This document shows positions 37,034 to 46,248 of a DNA stretch of 64,000 nucleotides, in pieces. A program made the translations under genes and the position numbers. The notes under the pieces are model-generated. The model had not been told where the DNA came from. It was given only the letters and a program-made list of their open reading frames with translations, and searched no databases. Each line of letters opens with the position of its first letter. Within the stretch, counting starts at the first letter, position 1. The DNA comes from an uncultured Lachnospiraceae bacterium (GTDB lineage Bacteria; Bacillota; Clostridia; Lachnospirales; Lachnospiraceae): positions 1-64,000 of the forward strand of contig CAJUGG010000102.1 in the NCBI GenBank assembly GCA_910585995.1, in the 5' to 3' direction.

Positions 37034-38920
37034 TTAAAACCGCAGGGTAAAATCCGAATAATCCAGAGAAAAATTCGGATTGTAATAAGGATCTCCCGCC
37101 TCTAACTCCGCTTTCCATTTTTCTCTGAAATGTGCACACTCTTTTTCATAGCGTCTAAGCTTTTCACCCTCTTCTAATCCCCTGGTCTTGGATTCATAGT
37201 GATACAACTCCGCAAACGGCGTAAAGATATTCAGATACCCCTTTTGGCGAATCTTCAGGCAAAAATCCACATCATTCAAAGAGATCGTGAATGTCTCATC
37301 CAATCCCCCCACTTCCTCATAGATCCTTTTTTTCACCATCAGGCAAGCCGCAGTCACAGCAGTCATATCCTGGGCATAACAAAGCCGTCCCATATAGCCC
37401 AGATGCTCCTTGGGCATCTTATAGTGCGTATGCCCCGCCGAACGGTGCGCCCCTAGTCCGATCACCACTCCGGCATGCTGGATCGTATTGTCGGCATAAT
37501 AAAGCTTAGCTCCCACCGCCCCCACATCTGCACGCTGGGCATACATCAGCATCTGCTCCACCCAGTCCGGCGTGATCACTTCCGTATCATTATTTAAAAA
37601 CAACAGATAGTCGCCCTTTGTAAACGTCACGCCATAATTATTGATCTTTGAATAATTAAATTCTCCCTGATACGTCACCACCTGCACATTGGGATACGCC
37701 TGAAGCTCTTTATAATACGCAAAAATACTCTGCTCACTGCTGTTATTTTCCACCACCACAATCTCCAGATTCTTCCAGGTAGAACGCTCCATCACCGAAA
37801 AAATACACCGTCTAAGATCTGTCACATGATCCTTATTCGGGATCACGATACTCACAAGAGGCTGCCCCTCAATCGGATATCTCACCTGGAAGATCGTCGG
37901 AAACGCGCGGGTACTCTCCACTTCCACCTCGATTCCATAATAATCCCTCATATGGTCATGCACCGCACGCTTGGCCGCATCAATCGCATACGTCTTCGCA
38001 TTGATATCAGCAGCCACCGAATTAGGATGCGAACGCCAATAATACAGGATCTTGGGGATATGCTGTACATTTTTTGCCTCTTCAGTCAGTCTCAGGATCA
38101 TATCATGATCCTGGCTCCCGTCATACTCCGGCCGAAACAGCCCCGTCTTCTCCAAAAGCTTTTCATCAAAGACCGAAAAATGACAGATATAATTATTCGC
38201 CCGCAGATTATCCGGCGAATAATCCGGCTTAAAATGCAGCACAATCAGATCATCCAGATTCGGAGAAGTAAACGTCGCCTCATCCGTATAGACATAATCC
38301 GCCCCCTTCTCACAGATCACCTTCATACACTCATACAATAGACTCGGATGCATCACATCATCATGGTCAAACAACCCGATAAAATCCCCCTTAGCCATCG
38401 AAAAACACACATTCGTATTCCCGGAGATCCCCAGATTCTTCTCGATCTTCTGATAGACAATCCTGGAATCCTCTCTCTGATACTCCCTACAGATCTCCCC
38501 CACTTCCGTATGCTTCTCATCGCTCCCATCCGCCAGACACAACTCCCAGTTCCGATAAGTCTGTCCCCGGACCGAATCAATCATCTCCCTCAAAAACCTC
38601 TCCGGCGTATTATAAAGCGGCACCAGCACACTAATCTTCAGATCCCTAGAAAATACCGTCCCCTCTTCCTCCTTACGCCTCGCCTCATCCGGAAAACTTC
38701 TCGTCCCAAAATCAACCCTCTTCGACGCCTCCCCCCTCTTCTGGCGCCATCTCCTATACATCCCCCTCCATCCGCCATAATGAACATAAGCATTCCTCAT
38801 CCTGATAAAAAAATGCACCACCACCCGAAGCGGCTTACTCACCTTCCAATACCAAGTATCCCTCACCCCATCAAACCTCTTATCCCGATGCTCCGGCAAT
38901 CCCTGCTTATCCTTACTCAT
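37034..38920 (-). CDS. Two-domain family 2 glycosyltransferase
   Basis: 628 residues with two complete GT2 domains. First: ISVLVPLYNTPERFLREMID, GLFDHDDVMHPSLLYE, DYVYTDEATF and YDGSQDHDMILRLTE. Second: VSIVIPNKDHVTDLRRCIF, LLFLNNDTEVITPDWVEQML and SLNDVDFCLKIRQ. Such double transferases add two sugars alternately and build the main chain of rhamnans or O-antigen-like polymers. It lies upstream of the SGNH esterase in the surface-polysaccharide operon. It is a paralogue of 25549-27327, but here both metal-binding motifs are intact. Confidence 0.92.
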   Translation of the reverse strand: MSKDKQGLPEHRDKRFDGVRDTWYWKVSKPLRVVVHFFIRMRNAYVHYGGWRGMYRRWRQKRGEASKRVDFGTRSFPDEARRKEEEGTVFSRDLKISVLVPLYNTPERFLREMIDSVRGQTYRNWELCLADGSDEKHTEVGEICREYQREDSRIVYQKIEKNLGISGNTNVCFSMAKGDFIGLFDHDDVMHPSLLYECMKVICEKGADYVYTDEATFTSPNLDDLIVLHFKPDYSPDNLRANNYICHFSVFDEKLLEKTGLFRPEYDGSQDHDMILRLTEEAKNVQHIPKILYYWRSHPNSVAADINAKTYAIDAAKRAVHDHMRDYYGIEVEVESTRAFPTIFQVRYPIEGQPLVSIVIPNKDHVTDLRRCIFSVMERSTWKNLEIVVVENNSSEQSIFAYYKELQAYPNVQVVTYQGEFNYSKINNYGVTFTKGDYLLFLNNDTEVITPDWVEQMLMYAQRADVGAVGAKLYYADNTIQHAGVVIGLGAHRSAGHTHYKMPKEHLGYMGRLCYAQDMTAVTAACLMVKKRIYEEVGGLDETFTISLNDVDFCLKIRQKGYLNIFTPFAELYHYESKTRGLEEGEKLRRYEKECAHFREKWKAELEAGDPYYNPNFSLDYSDFTLRF

Positions 38921-39006
38921 AATCCCATTCCTTCTATATTAAATATTATCTGTTCCATACCCCTCTATACTAACCTATTGGAGGTGGTCTCCGGCCTACG
39001 ATCCCA

Positions 39007-39157
39007 GCCTGGGAGGGGCGGATGTTCCTGTAAGACCCATTGAGTGCCGTCGGCACTTAACGAGCGCAAGCGGAACGCGCAGTCGCGAGTTTAGTACCGC
39101 TACAGGCACTCACTAAGCGCGAGCGGGGTCTGGAAGGAACATCCGCCCCTCCCAGGC
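39007..39157. repeat. Palindromic element with a different core (family 3)
   Basis: Perfect 22-bp inverted arms at 39007-39028 and 39136-39157. The loop core (39029-39135) is itself structured: AGACCCATTGAGTGCC pairs with GGCACTCACT and GGGGTCT, with small hairpins GTGCCGTCGGCAC and others inside. The architecture is like family 1 but the core is unrelated. It separates two minus-strand genes (methyltransferase-kinase and glycosyltransferase). Confidence 0.75.
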
Positions 39158-39203
39158 GTCGCTTGTATCAAGCGTCGCTTATATCAGCCATCGCCTGTAT
39201 CGC
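39156..39203. repeat. Three 16-bp tandem repeats next to the palindrome
   Basis: GCGTCGCTTGTATCAA, GCGTCGCTTATATCAG and a more diverged CCATCGCCTGTATCGC follow each other and abut the right arm of the palindrome, ending next to the stop codon of the downstream gene at 39206. Confidence 0.65.
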
Positions 39204-39205
39204 CC

Positions 39206-41383
39206 TCATCCCTCCCTCTTAAACACTCCTCTCACCTTCTTCAACACCCGAAACACCCCACTTCTATAAATCCTCTCCGCCGCCCTAACACGATTCAGCA
39301 GATTCATACAAGCATACGCCACATCCGCATACATCTCCTGCACTGTCATCTCCACATACATCCGCTGCGTCCCCCACACCAGATTCGTAACCGTCAGATT
39401 CGGGTCCGGCGTCGTATAAAGAATCCCCTGCTCCTCCAGCTCCCGTCCATTATGCACATACTCCAACTCATACGTCCCCCCCAGTTCTCCCCTCATCTGT
39501 TTCACCTTCACCAGACAAGGACACTCCGCCGGGTCCAAACGCACATTCTTCACCCCCTCCGGCAGCACAACCTCCAGATGAACAACCCCTCTCTTATCCG
39601 GCTTGGTCTCCACCCAAAAGCTCTCCGCCTCCGAGTACCCCTCCCCCCTGTTCACATAGACCTGCACCCTGTTTTTTCTGACCGTCTTAAGCATCTCCTC
39701 CAGCCCAATCGTACGCCCGGCCGTCTTCAGATACTGCGCCCCGATCGGCACCGTCCCCTGAAGAAGCCACAACTGAAAATGATGCTCCATCTCTTCAAAT
39801 ACCGCTTCCTCCTCTGCAGAGATCCCCGCCTGGGCCATCCACCCCAGGCCCTTTACATCCTCTCGGCTGTGCATATACAAAGACAACGCCCTCCACACCA
39901 GATAGAGCGCCGGCACCTGCACCTCAAACGTCCACTCATAATCAATAACACAGACCCCTGTCTCTGTCTCCATCAGATTCCCAAAGATCCAGTCCAGGTT
40001 ATTGACAGGCGCGCCCTGATACGGCCTTAAAAATTCCGGATCGCCAAACATCTCCACAAACTGCCTGCTCTTTTCAAAAGGCACAAGCTCCGGCCCAAGC
40101 GTCTCCTTCAGAAGCGACTGAAACCGGCCCACCTCCTCTGTCATCGCCGCATATTCCCTGCGGCTTCGCAGCTCATCCAGCCGCTCTTCCAGAGTCCGTC
40201 CATCCAGATACTCAAAACACGCCGCCTCTTTCTTCATCACACAGCGATTTACACCCAGCTGCTGCCGCCCATAGAGCGGTGTGAGCTTCTCTTCCCACTC
40301 CTTCATCCTCTGCACATGCGCCCTGGCCTCAGAAGACACCGGAACCTTTCGCACCTCATACCCTGACATATTTTTAACAATATCCGTACGCAATGCATAG
40401 GCTTTCGCCCGGTCATTGGAATATTTTACATAGATCGTCTCTTCCTCCATCCGTGGCCCGATCACGCACAAAAACGCATTGGAAAACTCCGGAAAACGCC
40501 CATCGGCAATCAACTGGTCATAGACCTTCTCTTCCTCAAATAATACCAGCCGCTCTCCCTCAAAATTCCGCAGATTCCGATTCAGCTCCCCCGCCTTGGG
40601 AAGCCTCTGATCCGAATAGAGCGCCGTCGGAAACCAACGCTCCGGATAAGGATAATAAAACACAGCCTCCTGACAGCCCCCCGCTTCTAAGATGCGCTCA
40701 AGCTCCCGCTTCGAGACCGTCATCCCCTGTCCCGTCAGACTGTCAAAATAGTTCCCCGTATGAGGCTCCATCGCCCCCGCCCAATATTTCAGCCCAAAAC
40801 GATTATCCGCCGCCAGCAAAAGATGCCCGCCCGGCTTCAGATATGTCCTTAATATTCTCAAGGCCTCCGCCTGCAGCTGCTCCCCCGAAAAATGTTGTAC
40901 CGCCAACATCAATAGATCCGGCGCAATGATCCAGTCAAAAGACTCCCCATGTTCTCCAAGCCACTCTAGCTGCTTCCAGACATCCCCCGCATAGACCGTC
41001 AGATTCTCTGCCTCAGCATACCGTCTTGCCAGTATCCGGCAGCGGCTGATCCGCTCCTCTAAGCAGACCACCCGACCCGCCTTTTTTAAAAATCCCCCGG
41101 TCAGCTGCCCGCTGTCCGCACCAAACTCCAGAACCATATCCTCAGCGCCGATTGGCAGCCACTCTGTCAGATTCTCTCTCAGATGAGACAGATGATAAAG
41201 TACCGGCCAGGAGACCTCACTCCCTGTCCGGCAGTCATACCCCTCTTCCAAAAGCGTCAATATTCGCTCATCTTCTTCCGGCGCCCTCTGAAGTTCTATC
41301 GCATCCGGGTCCAGATAACAGACCGGCACATTCCCATATCGTTCCTCTTGCATACGCTCCACCTGTGAGACCTCCTTTCCCAT
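39206..41383 (-). CDS. Methyltransferase-kinase fusion, O-antigen chain-terminator-like (WbdD-like)
   Basis: 725 residues. An N-terminal SAM-dependent methyltransferase (about 85-260) has MVLEFGADSGQLTGGF as the SAM loop, then FDWIIAPDLL and LKPGGHLLLAADN. The middle (about 310-560) looks like an aminoglycoside phosphotransferase/kinase fold, with NLDWIFGNLM in place of HGDxHxxN and VCVIDYEW as the metal-binding Asp. The C-terminal ~130 residues are a beta-rich domain. E. coli WbdD has a methyltransferase and kinase that cap the growing O-antigen and let a Wzt-type exporter recognise it. The neighbouring exporter genes make the same role likely. The start overlaps nothing and lies 3 bases behind the ATPase gene. 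Confidence 0.8.
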   Translation of the reverse strand: MGKEVSQVERMQEERYGNVPVCYLDPDAIELQRAPEEDERILTLLEEGYDCRTGSEVSWPVLYHLSHLRENLTEWLPIGAEDMVLEFGADSGQLTGGFLKKAGRVVCLEERISRCRILARRYAEAENLTVYAGDVWKQLEWLGEHGESFDWIIAPDLLMLAVQHFSGEQLQAEALRILRTYLKPGGHLLLAADNRFGLKYWAGAMEPHTGNYFDSLTGQGMTVSKRELERILEAGGCQEAVFYYPYPERWFPTALYSDQRLPKAGELNRNLRNFEGERLVLFEEEKVYDQLIADGRFPEFSNAFLCVIGPRMEEETIYVKYSNDRAKAYALRTDIVKNMSGYEVRKVPVSSEARAHVQRMKEWEEKLTPLYGRQQLGVNRCVMKKEAACFEYLDGRTLEERLDELRSRREYAAMTEEVGRFQSLLKETLGPELVPFEKSRQFVEMFGDPEFLRPYQGAPVNNLDWIFGNLMETETGVCVIDYEWTFEVQVPALYLVWRALSLYMHSREDVKGLGWMAQAGISAEEEAVFEEMEHHFQLWLLQGTVPIGAQYLKTAGRTIGLEEMLKTVRKNRVQVYVNRGEGYSEAESFWVETKPDKRGVVHLEVVLPEGVKNVRLDPAECPCLVKVKQMRGELGGTYELEYVHNGRELEEQGILYTTPDPNLTVTNLVWGTQRMYVEMTVQEMYADVAYACMNLLNRVRAAERIYRSGVFRVLKKVRGVFKREG

Positions 41384-41386
41384 GGT

Positions 41387-42667
41387 TTAACCCTTTTCCA
41401 CCGTAATCACTGTATTCATATCATAAAATCCCACTGTATCTTTATCCGACAGCACGGTCATCCCCACCAGATCATACAGCCTGTGGTACACCCGAAACTC
41501 ATCTTTTACATAACCCGTACAGCCAAGAGAGATCAGATACTCTCCCCCCTGCAGGTCAATCCGCTGGGTATACGTCACAATCCGTGTCTCATGAGCCTCC
41601 ACCGTCCCCGTTTCGACCCGCTCAAACATACTGTTCGTCCCCGTAATGTCCGTCCCCTGCTTATTCCGGATCGTAATCGTAAAGATCGGATTTTTCACCT
41701 GGCTGTGAAAATACAATTTCGCCTTAATCTGACAAGTAGAACCCTTCTCAATAATACTCGAAAACTGCCCATACTGATCAATAATCGCAAAATCCACAAT
41801 CTCCGCCTGTTTTTCCCCATAATCCAGGATCGAAGGATTCACTTCAAAATGATCCTTCCAGGCCTTCCCCTCTTCTGTATGCTTGTCAATCTCACTTTTG
41901 CCGCTCACATCTTCCAGCGTCTCTTCATCCAGCTGATGCACCAAAAGCTTCTTATACATATTGACCATATCCTTCGGCGACCCCTCCGCAAGCTTCACAC
42001 CCTTATGCAGCAGAATCACCCGGTCACAATATTTCGCAATACTTGTCAGATCATGACTGACAAACAAGATCGTCTTGCCTAACTTTTTAAACTCTTCAAA
42101 CTTGTGATAACATTTCGCCTGAAAAAACACATCCCCCACCGACAGCGCCTCATCCACGATCAGGATCTCCGGATCAATATTAATCGCCACGGCAAAAGCC
42201 AGCCGCACAAACATGCCGCTGGAATACGTCTTAACCGGCTGATGAATAAATTCCCCAATATCCGCAAAATCCAGGATATCCTGAAGCCTCTCCTTAATCT
42301 CCTCCTCCGAAAATCCTAACATCGTCCCATTCAGGTACACATTCTCAAGCCCCGTATACTCCATATTAAAGCCCGCCCCCAGCTCCAAAAGCGCCGAGAT
42401 CCTCCCTTGGATCTCCATCTCTCCGCCCGTAGCGCTCAAGACCCCCGTAATAATCTTCAGGATCGTAGACTTCCCGGAACCATTCACCCCGATGATCCCC
42501 ACCGTCTCTCCCTGCCGGATCGTCATACTCACATCCCGCAAGGCATAATGCTCCTGATAACACTTCTTCCTTGTCAGCCCCAGAGAGTCCTTCAGCCGGT
42601 CCCGATTGCGCCCGTACAACTTATACACCTTCGTAATATTCTCCAACCTAATCGCTTCACTACTCAT
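41387..42667 (-). CDS. wzt: Polysaccharide ABC exporter ATPase with Wzt-like C-terminal domain
   Basis: 426 residues. The ABC domain has GVNGSGKST (Walker A), YSSGMFVRLAFAVA (signature), ILIVDEALSVGD (Walker B) and LFVSHDL (switch His). From about residue 260 a second, beta-sandwich domain follows (ILDYGEKQAEIVDFAI to the end), matching in place and size the carbohydrate-binding domain of Wzt that recognises the capped end of the glycan. TagH-type ATPases have an unlike tail. ATG at 42667 is chosen; AGAGGA lies eight bases before. Together with the permease it exports the lipid-linked polymer. Confidence 0.9.
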   Translation of the reverse strand: MSSEAIRLENITKVYKLYGRNRDRLKDSLGLTRKKCYQEHYALRDVSMTIRQGETVGIIGVNGSGKSTILKIITGVLSATGGEMEIQGRISALLELGAGFNMEYTGLENVYLNGTMLGFSEEEIKERLQDILDFADIGEFIHQPVKTYSSGMFVRLAFAVAINIDPEILIVDEALSVGDVFFQAKCYHKFEEFKKLGKTILFVSHDLTSIAKYCDRVILLHKGVKLAEGSPKDMVNMYKKLLVHQLDEETLEDVSGKSEIDKHTEEGKAWKDHFEVNPSILDYGEKQAEIVDFAIIDQYGQFSSIIEKGSTCQIKAKLYFHSQVKNPIFTITIRNKQGTDITGTNSMFERVETGTVEAHETRIVTYTQRIDLQGGEYLISLGCTGYVKDEFRVYHRLYDLVGMTVLSDKDTVGFYDMNTVITVEKG

Positions 42668-42692
42668 ACCCAAGTCCTCTCTTCATCCCTAC

Positions 42693-43505
42693 TCACAGCA
42701 CATCCGCAAAATGCACCTTAAGCCTGCGAAACACTCCGCTCCCCACAACCCAAATCAAGACTGTCACTCCCCAAAAATACACATGCATCCATCCCAGATC
42801 CGCCATCGACTCTATCTGAAACAGCGCCCCCCGATATCCATACACAATATAACACAGCGGATTCAGCTTCAGCACTCCCAAAACAGGGTATTTTGTCAGC
42901 AAGTCCTCCAACGACCACATAATCGGCGTCATCCAGATCCCCACCTGCAAAAAGATATTGATGATCTGGCTCAGATCCCGGAAAAAGATCACCAGTGAAC
43001 TCGTCAGCATACAAAGCCCCGTCACAAAAATCATCAGGCTCCCGCTAAAATAGATCACCTTCAGCGTATGCACTCCCGGAACATACCCATACAGCGCAAA
43101 CAAAAGCAGCATAAACACCACAAAAAACCCATGGATAAAAAGTGCTGCAATCGTCTTAACCAGAGGCAGTATATCAATCTGAAACACCACCTTTTTCACC
43201 AAATAATGATACTCCAGAAGCGCATTGGTCCCATTACTCAGACTCTCTGAAAAATAAAACCATGGCACAATCCCGCTTACCAGCCAGAGTACAAACGGCA
43301 CAGGAATCCCCTGTTTTAGTTCCGCTGTCGCATTATTTAACCCAATCTGGAAGACAAACCAGTACACCAGCACAATCACCACCGGCTGCACCATGGCCCA
43401 TACCACACCAAAATACGACCCCGCATACCGCGTCTTAAAATCATTTTTGGCAAGCTTCCAGATCAGCTTTCTGTTTTCCCAAAATTCCCGAAACATCTGG
43501 ACCAT
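42693..43505 (-). CDS. wzm: Polysaccharide ABC exporter permease (Wzm/ABC-2 type)
   Basis: 270 residues with six membrane helices. The N-terminal amphipathic region WKLAKNDFKTRYAGSYFGVV is typical of ABC-2 polysaccharide exporters (Wzm/TagG/RfbA family), and PIMWSLEDLL with LKLNPLCYIVYGYR is the conserved C-terminal block. It is 25 bases upstream of the ATPase gene, and AAGGAGGA precedes its ATG. It forms the channel for export of the surface polymer made by the locus. Confidence 0.92.
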   Translation of the reverse strand: MVQMFREFWENRKLIWKLAKNDFKTRYAGSYFGVVWAMVQPVVIVLVYWFVFQIGLNNATAELKQGIPVPFVLWLVSGIVPWFYFSESLSNGTNALLEYHYLVKKVVFQIDILPLVKTIAALFIHGFFVVFMLLLFALYGYVPGVHTLKVIYFSGSLMIFVTGLCMLTSSLVIFFRDLSQIINIFLQVGIWMTPIMWSLEDLLTKYPVLGVLKLNPLCYIVYGYRGALFQIESMADLGWMHVYFWGVTVLIWVVGSGVFRRLKVHFADVL

Positions 43506-43517
43506 AAAGGGTCCTCC

Positions 43518-44069
43518 TTATCTTGTCAGCGCTTTGATACCGCCCCATTTTTGATCCTTCTCAGAGATGATCAACTCCATTTCCTCTGGAATCGGCCACT
43601 CCACTCCAATGTCCGGATCATTATAGGCAAGACCGCCCTCATCATTGGGATGATAAAAATCCGTACACTTATAGGCAAACTCCGCATAATCCGACAGCAC
43701 CAAAAATCCATGGGCAAAATTTTTCGGAATAAAAAACTGCTTCTTATTCTCTGCAGACAATACGACCCCATACCATTGCCCATACGTCTTAGAACCCGGC
43801 CGCAAGTCCACAGCCACATCAAACACCTCGCCGCTCACCACCCGGACTAACTTGTCCTGTGGAAAATGAATCTGAAAATGCAGGCCCCTTAAGACCCCCC
43901 TCTTAGAAGCCGACTGATTATCCTGCACAAACTCCATATCAATCCCCGCATCCTTATAATCCTTGTAATTATAAGTCTCCATAAAATACCCCCGCTCATC
44001 TCCAAATACCGCCGGAGTAATAATCTTAAGTCCCTCGATCTTACATGTCTCTACTGTAATTTTACCCAT
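43518..44069 (-). CDS. rfbC: dTDP-4-dehydrorhamnose 3,5-epimerase
   Basis: 183 residues, normal length. Cupin-fold epimerase motifs are GLKIITPAVFGDERGYFMET, RGVLRGLHFQI (active-site His) and FAHGFLVLSD, plus YKCTDFY. It converts dTDP-4-keto-6-deoxyglucose to the L-lyxo isomer in the dTDP-L-rhamnose pathway. It follows rfbA after a 42-nt gap. The dehydratase rfbB and reductase rfbD are not in this window, so the full pathway must be completed elsewhere. Confidence 0.95.
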   Translation of the reverse strand: MGKITVETCKIEGLKIITPAVFGDERGYFMETYNYKDYKDAGIDMEFVQDNQSASKRGVLRGLHFQIHFPQDKLVRVVSGEVFDVAVDLRPGSKTYGQWYGVVLSAENKKQFFIPKNFAHGFLVLSDYAEFAYKCTDFYHPNDEGGLAYNDPDIGVEWPIPEEMELIISEKDQKWGGIKALTR

Positions 44070-44111
44070 CTTTACGCTCCTATTATAATTCAGCTATAGT
44101 TTCCGCTGTTT

Positions 44112-44981
44112 TTATAATCCATTTGCTACATCTACGAGATACTGTCCATATGCTGTCTTCATCAGAGGCTCTGCCAGCTTTAAGAGCTGCTCTTTATTGA
44201 TAAATTTTCTACGAAATGCAATCTCTTCAATACAGGAGATATAGAGTCCCTGTCTCTTCTGAAACGCTGCCACAAAATCTGCTGCATCTAACAGCGCATC
44301 GTGATTCCCCGTATCGAGCCATGCAAAACCGCGCCCAAGAGTCTCCACTCTGAGGGTTCCTCTTCTTAGATATTCATTGTTGATACTCGTGATCTCGATC
44401 TCTCCTCTTGCAGAAGGCTTTACATTCTTAGCAATCTCTACCACGTCATTGTCGTAAAAATATAAGCCTGGTACTGCATAGTTGGACTTGGGATGCTCTG
44501 GCTTCTCTTCAATCGAGATTGCCATGCCGTCTTCGTCAAATTCCACCACACCATACTCCCGCGGATCTCTCACATAATATCCAAAGATCGTAGCTCCGCT
44601 CTCATGAGCTGCCACTCTCTTTAACACCTGGGAAAAACTCTGTCCATAGAAGATATTATCTCCTAAAATCAGCGCCACACTGTCTTTTCTGATAAAATCC
44701 GCTCCGATGATAAAAGCATCCGCAAGTCCCCTGGGCTGCTCCTGCACTGCGTAGGCAAACCGCATCCCCAGCTGACTGCCGTCGCCTAAAAGCTCCTCAA
44801 ATACCGGAAGATCTCTCGGTGTGGAGATGATTAATACCTCCCGGATACCCGCCAACATCAAAATCGAAAGCGGATAATAGATCATCGGTTTGTCGTAGAC
44901 TGGCATAATCTGTTTGGATACTGCTTTGGTCAGCGGATACAGCCTTGTGCCTGACCCACCTGCTAAAATAATTCCCTTCAT
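44112..44981 (-). CDS. rfbA: Glucose-1-phosphate thymidylyltransferase
   Basis: 289 residues, the expected size. [20 protein letters not shown] is the nucleotide-binding loop; [22 protein letters not shown] and [15 protein letters not shown] are conserved active-site segments. It makes dTDP-glucose, the first step to dTDP-L-rhamnose. AGGAG precedes the ATG, directly after copy C of the family 2 leader element. Confidence 0.96.
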   Translation of the reverse strand: MKGIILAGGSGTRLYPLTKAVSKQIMPVYDKPMIYYPLSILMLAGIREVLIISTPRDLPVFEELLGDGSQLGMRFAYAVQEQPRGLADAFIIGADFIRKDSVALILGDNIFYGQSFSQVLKRVAAHESGATIFGYYVRDPREYGVVEFDEDGMAISIEEKPEHPKSNYAVPGLYFYDNDVVEIAKNVKPSARGEIEITSINNEYLRRGTLRVETLGRGFAWLDTGNHDALLDAADFVAAFQKRQGLYISCIEEIAFRRKFINKEQLLKLAEPLMKTAYGQYLVDVANGL

Positions 44982-44995
44982 AAATAAAGTCTCCT

Positions 44996-45103
44996 ATTTA
45001 AGTTCCGCAACCACCCTACCAAGCCCCCTGCTCTAAGAGCATTTTCAGCCACTTATGCGTCTGAAAATCCTCTTGGGGCTTGTACGGGCAGTTGCTGTTT
45101 TTT
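44996..45103 (-). repeat. Leader element (family 2) copy C, upstream of rfbA
   Basis: On the minus strand starts AAAAAACAGCAACTGCCC and ends GGGTGGTTGCGGAACTTAAAT directly before AGGAG of rfbA. The terminal stem is GCAACTGCCC/GGGTGGTTGC: compared with the GCATC/GATGC of copies A and B, both strands have changed together, a compensatory pair. The inner hairpin is TTTTCAGACG with CTGAAAA. Confidence 0.75.
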
Positions 45104-45114
45104 GGTTACATATT

Positions 45115-46113
45115 TTATGGTTCTTGTTTTATGGTGCGTAGTAATAGATCACAGTCTGTAAGAAAATTTCGGGCGAACAGAAAATATAATTGCCCCTGGA
45201 TCTCTTTTACTTCATAGAGTCTCACAGATTGATTTTCTGGCATGGATGAGCGCTTCAGGCCGCCCAAAGGGGTAAAGTCGGCGGTATAGTCTGCATAGTA
45301 TACTGATGCTCCCTGATAGCTCGCTCCTGGGCTGTCCTGGTCGCTGCTTAGATAGAGCCGCCATCCTTCTTCGGTCTGTTCACAGCTTGCCATCTCCTGA
45401 TCGGCAGTCGGAGGCAGCAGTTCCTTGGGTCCGCTCCAGGTCTTGCCCTGATCGGCAGAACTCATCATGCAGATCGCTGAAGGTCCTTTATCATATTGTT
45501 CCATCTCAAAAAAATAGTATAAAACTCCATCCGCTGTCCGCAGATCCCCGTCTTCCAGATTCTGCTTTTTGCTGATGATATCCGTCACATATTCCCACTT
45601 ATCAAGATCCTCCGAACGATACAGGCAGACGGTATAGACCCCATTGTCTCCTTCCGGGTCCGGATTGTTGATCGTGCCGTCGATCAGCGTGTGGGTCAGA
45701 TACCATTGATCACCATCATGTAATAAGACCGGGTCAATCGCTAACTTGTCCGTAGTCAGGATCTTCTGATCCTCCAATAATGAAAAATCCTCCGAAGCTT
45801 TCAGCTTCAAAACATGCGTCTCCATGTTGTGATTGCTGTAGGCAACCACCCAGACCTTTCCATCATCCGCTTCCTGCGGATACAACCAGGATGCAGACAG
45901 TCCCTCATACTGTTTTACCACATTTCCGGAAAGATCTAAGATCTGTATCCCCTCATCCACGCTCGTGATCACATGGTCTCCTAAAAACTTGGCATCCGCA
46001 TTGTGATAGCCAGGCAATGTAAACCCCTGTTCATCTTTGCCCGTCTCCCCCACAAAAAACGCCATCCCCCCAATCAAAAGCCCCAGGAAGGGTATCCATA
46101 ACTGTCTCTTCAT
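45115..46113 (-). CDS. Membrane-anchored beta-propeller protein (sialidase/GH43-like)
   Basis: 332 residues. An N-terminal hydrophobic helix (about 5-22) anchors or exports it. The rest looks like a five- or six-bladed propeller: ASWLYPQEADDGKVWVVAYS, LAIDPVLLHDGDQWYLTHT, LYRSEDLDKWEYVTD and MSSADQGKTWSGPKEL, the last resembling a BNR/Asp-box (S-x-D-x-G-x-T-W). These repeats occur in sialidases and GH43-like proteins; no complete catalytic set is obvious, so enzyme activity is unproven. It has its own strong promoter and is followed by rfbA. Confidence 0.7.
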   Translation of the reverse strand: MKRQLWIPFLGLLIGGMAFFVGETGKDEQGFTLPGYHNADAKFLGDHVITSVDEGIQILDLSGNVVKQYEGLSASWLYPQEADDGKVWVVAYSNHNMETHVLKLKASEDFSLLEDQKILTTDKLAIDPVLLHDGDQWYLTHTLIDGTINNPDPEGDNGVYTVCLYRSEDLDKWEYVTDIISKKQNLEDGDLRTADGVLYYFFEMEQYDKGPSAICMMSSADQGKTWSGPKELLPPTADQEMASCEQTEEGWRLYLSSDQDSPGASYQGASVYYADYTADFTPLGGLKRSSMPENQSVRLYEVKEIQGQLYFLFARNFLTDCDLLLRTIKQEP

Positions 46114-46145
46114 GCCTCACTCCCTATGCTCAATGATAATGGTTG

Positions 46146-46174
46146 ATTATAACATTATTACAGAATTATTACAA
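46146..46174 (-). promoter_or_regulatory. Extended -10 promoter for the propeller gene
   Basis: On the minus strand TTGTAA (46169-46174), a 17-bp spacer and TATAAT (46146-46151), with TG one base upstream. A plus-strand extended -10 (TGCTATATT, 46201-46209) may serve the divergent GT39-like gene. Confidence 0.8.
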
Positions 46175-46248
46175 GTACCATGGATTTTTGCTCTGAAACA
46201 TGCTATATTACCTTATATGCATTTTTATATCCAGATCAGGAGGCACTC

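Noticed and set aside
38348..39043. Plus-strand frame opposite the double glycosyltransferase N terminus
   Set aside because: Antisense shadow of a well-supported glycosyltransferase; the translation is Pro/His/Ile-rich low complexity.
20558..46113. Glycan region as a recently acquired genomic island
   Set aside because: No integrase, tRNA end, flanking direct repeat or sharp composition shift was seen; only the DUF262 module looks inserted, and its borders show no repeat.
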